Shown here: positions 6,098 to 6,289 of the stretch, piece by piece
Numbering within the stretch: position 1 is the stretch's first letter
Layout: each line of letters opens with the position of its first letter
Assembly: GCA_031263965.1 (NCBI GenBank)
Contig: JAISES010000177.1
Coordinates: 1 to 6,289 of the forward strand
DNA length: 6,289 bases
DNA from: Prevotella sp.
Lineage (GTDB): Bacteria > Bacteroidota > Bacteroidia > Bacteroidales > Dysgonomonadaceae
Reading direction: 5' to 3'
Notes under the pieces: model-generated
Told to the model about the DNA's origin: nothing
What the model saw: the letters and a program-made list of their open reading frames with translations, nothing else
Databases searched by the model: none
Position numbers and translations under genes: made by a program

Positions 6098-6289
6098 ATG
6101 AAGAAGACATATTTAATTTTACCCATTTTGGGACTGATATTTTTAGAAACAGTATCTGCACAGCAAAGGGCGACGCTGACCATTGAACAGGCAATCAACA
6201 TTGCCCTGCACGAGAGTTACACGGTACAGACCAACGACGAAAGCCGCAAGGCGCGCCGGTTCGAATACCTTTATAACAAGGCTCAATTC
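6098..6289 (+). CDS. TolC-family outer-membrane efflux protein, N-terminal part (cut by window edge)
   Basis: The first 64 codons of a gene that runs off the right edge without a stop. The product begins with a Sec signal peptide: MKK, a hydrophobic core (about residues 5-17), and a likely signal peptidase I site after VSA (residue 21), leaving mature QQRATLTIEQ. LTIEQAINIALHESYTV (27-43) is the standard opening of TolC / OEP proteins, where the first periplasmic helix begins. Family members are about 420-480 residues and form trimeric outer-membrane channels working with a membrane-fusion protein and an inner-membrane pump, usually encoded downstream. The ATG at 6098 is chosen because it gives a complete signal peptide; there is no Shine-Dalgarno sequence. 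Base composition rises to about 50% GC over its last 109 bases, above gldJ. The substrate cannot be told from this fragment. Confidence 0.82.
   Translation, partial: MKKTYLILPILGLIFLETVSAQQRATLTIEQAINIALHESYTVQTNDESRKARRFEYLYNKAQF

Noticed and set aside
5980..6186. 68-codon frame starting inside the 34-bp palindrome
   Set aside because: It overlaps the palindrome and the start of the TolC-like gene in another frame, and has no recognisable motif or leader.

Overview
The window looks like a chromosomal segment of an anaerobic or facultative member of the Bacteroidota, most likely Bacteroidales. Four things point there: a GldJ-family lipoprotein (part of gliding motility / type IX secretion, restricted to this phylum), a class II B12-dependent ribonucleotide reductase with the long C-terminal region typical of this group, AT-rich leaders without Shine-Dalgarno sequences, and a TAnnTTTG -7 promoter box in front of gldJ. 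This placement is inferred from family knowledge; no search was run.

Layout. Positions 1-754 hold no gene. They contain a 23-bp minisatellite of six full copies (133-270) and a degenerate long inverted repeat of about 195 bp (392-586). On the minus strand, nrdJ (3772-1232) is followed after 12 bp by tadA (1219-755); the two are probably co-transcribed. A 434-bp AT-rich divergent intergenic region (3773-4206) holds several short perfect dyads and the gldJ promoter. On the plus strand, gldJ (4207-5721) ends at a strong intrinsic terminator (5772-5802). The next intergenic stretch (5722-6097) carries the most striking structure of the window: two adjacent perfect palindromes (20 and 34 bp) built from the same TGGGTAAAT half-site. 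They lie about 90 bp before the start of a TolC-family outer-membrane efflux protein (6098 to the right edge, incomplete).

Functions. NrdJ reduces ribonucleotides to deoxyribonucleotides by cobalamin radical chemistry without oxygen. TadA makes inosine at tRNA position 34. GldJ is an outer-membrane-anchored periplasmic lipoprotein with a formylglycine-generating-enzyme fold that has lost the catalytic cysteines; it supports the type IX secretion / gliding machine. The TolC-like gene probably opens a tripartite efflux operon that continues beyond the window, and the palindromes are well placed to be its operator.

No new multi-gene system is visible. The coding genes are recognisable families; the undescribed material is in the intergenic repeats and palindromes.
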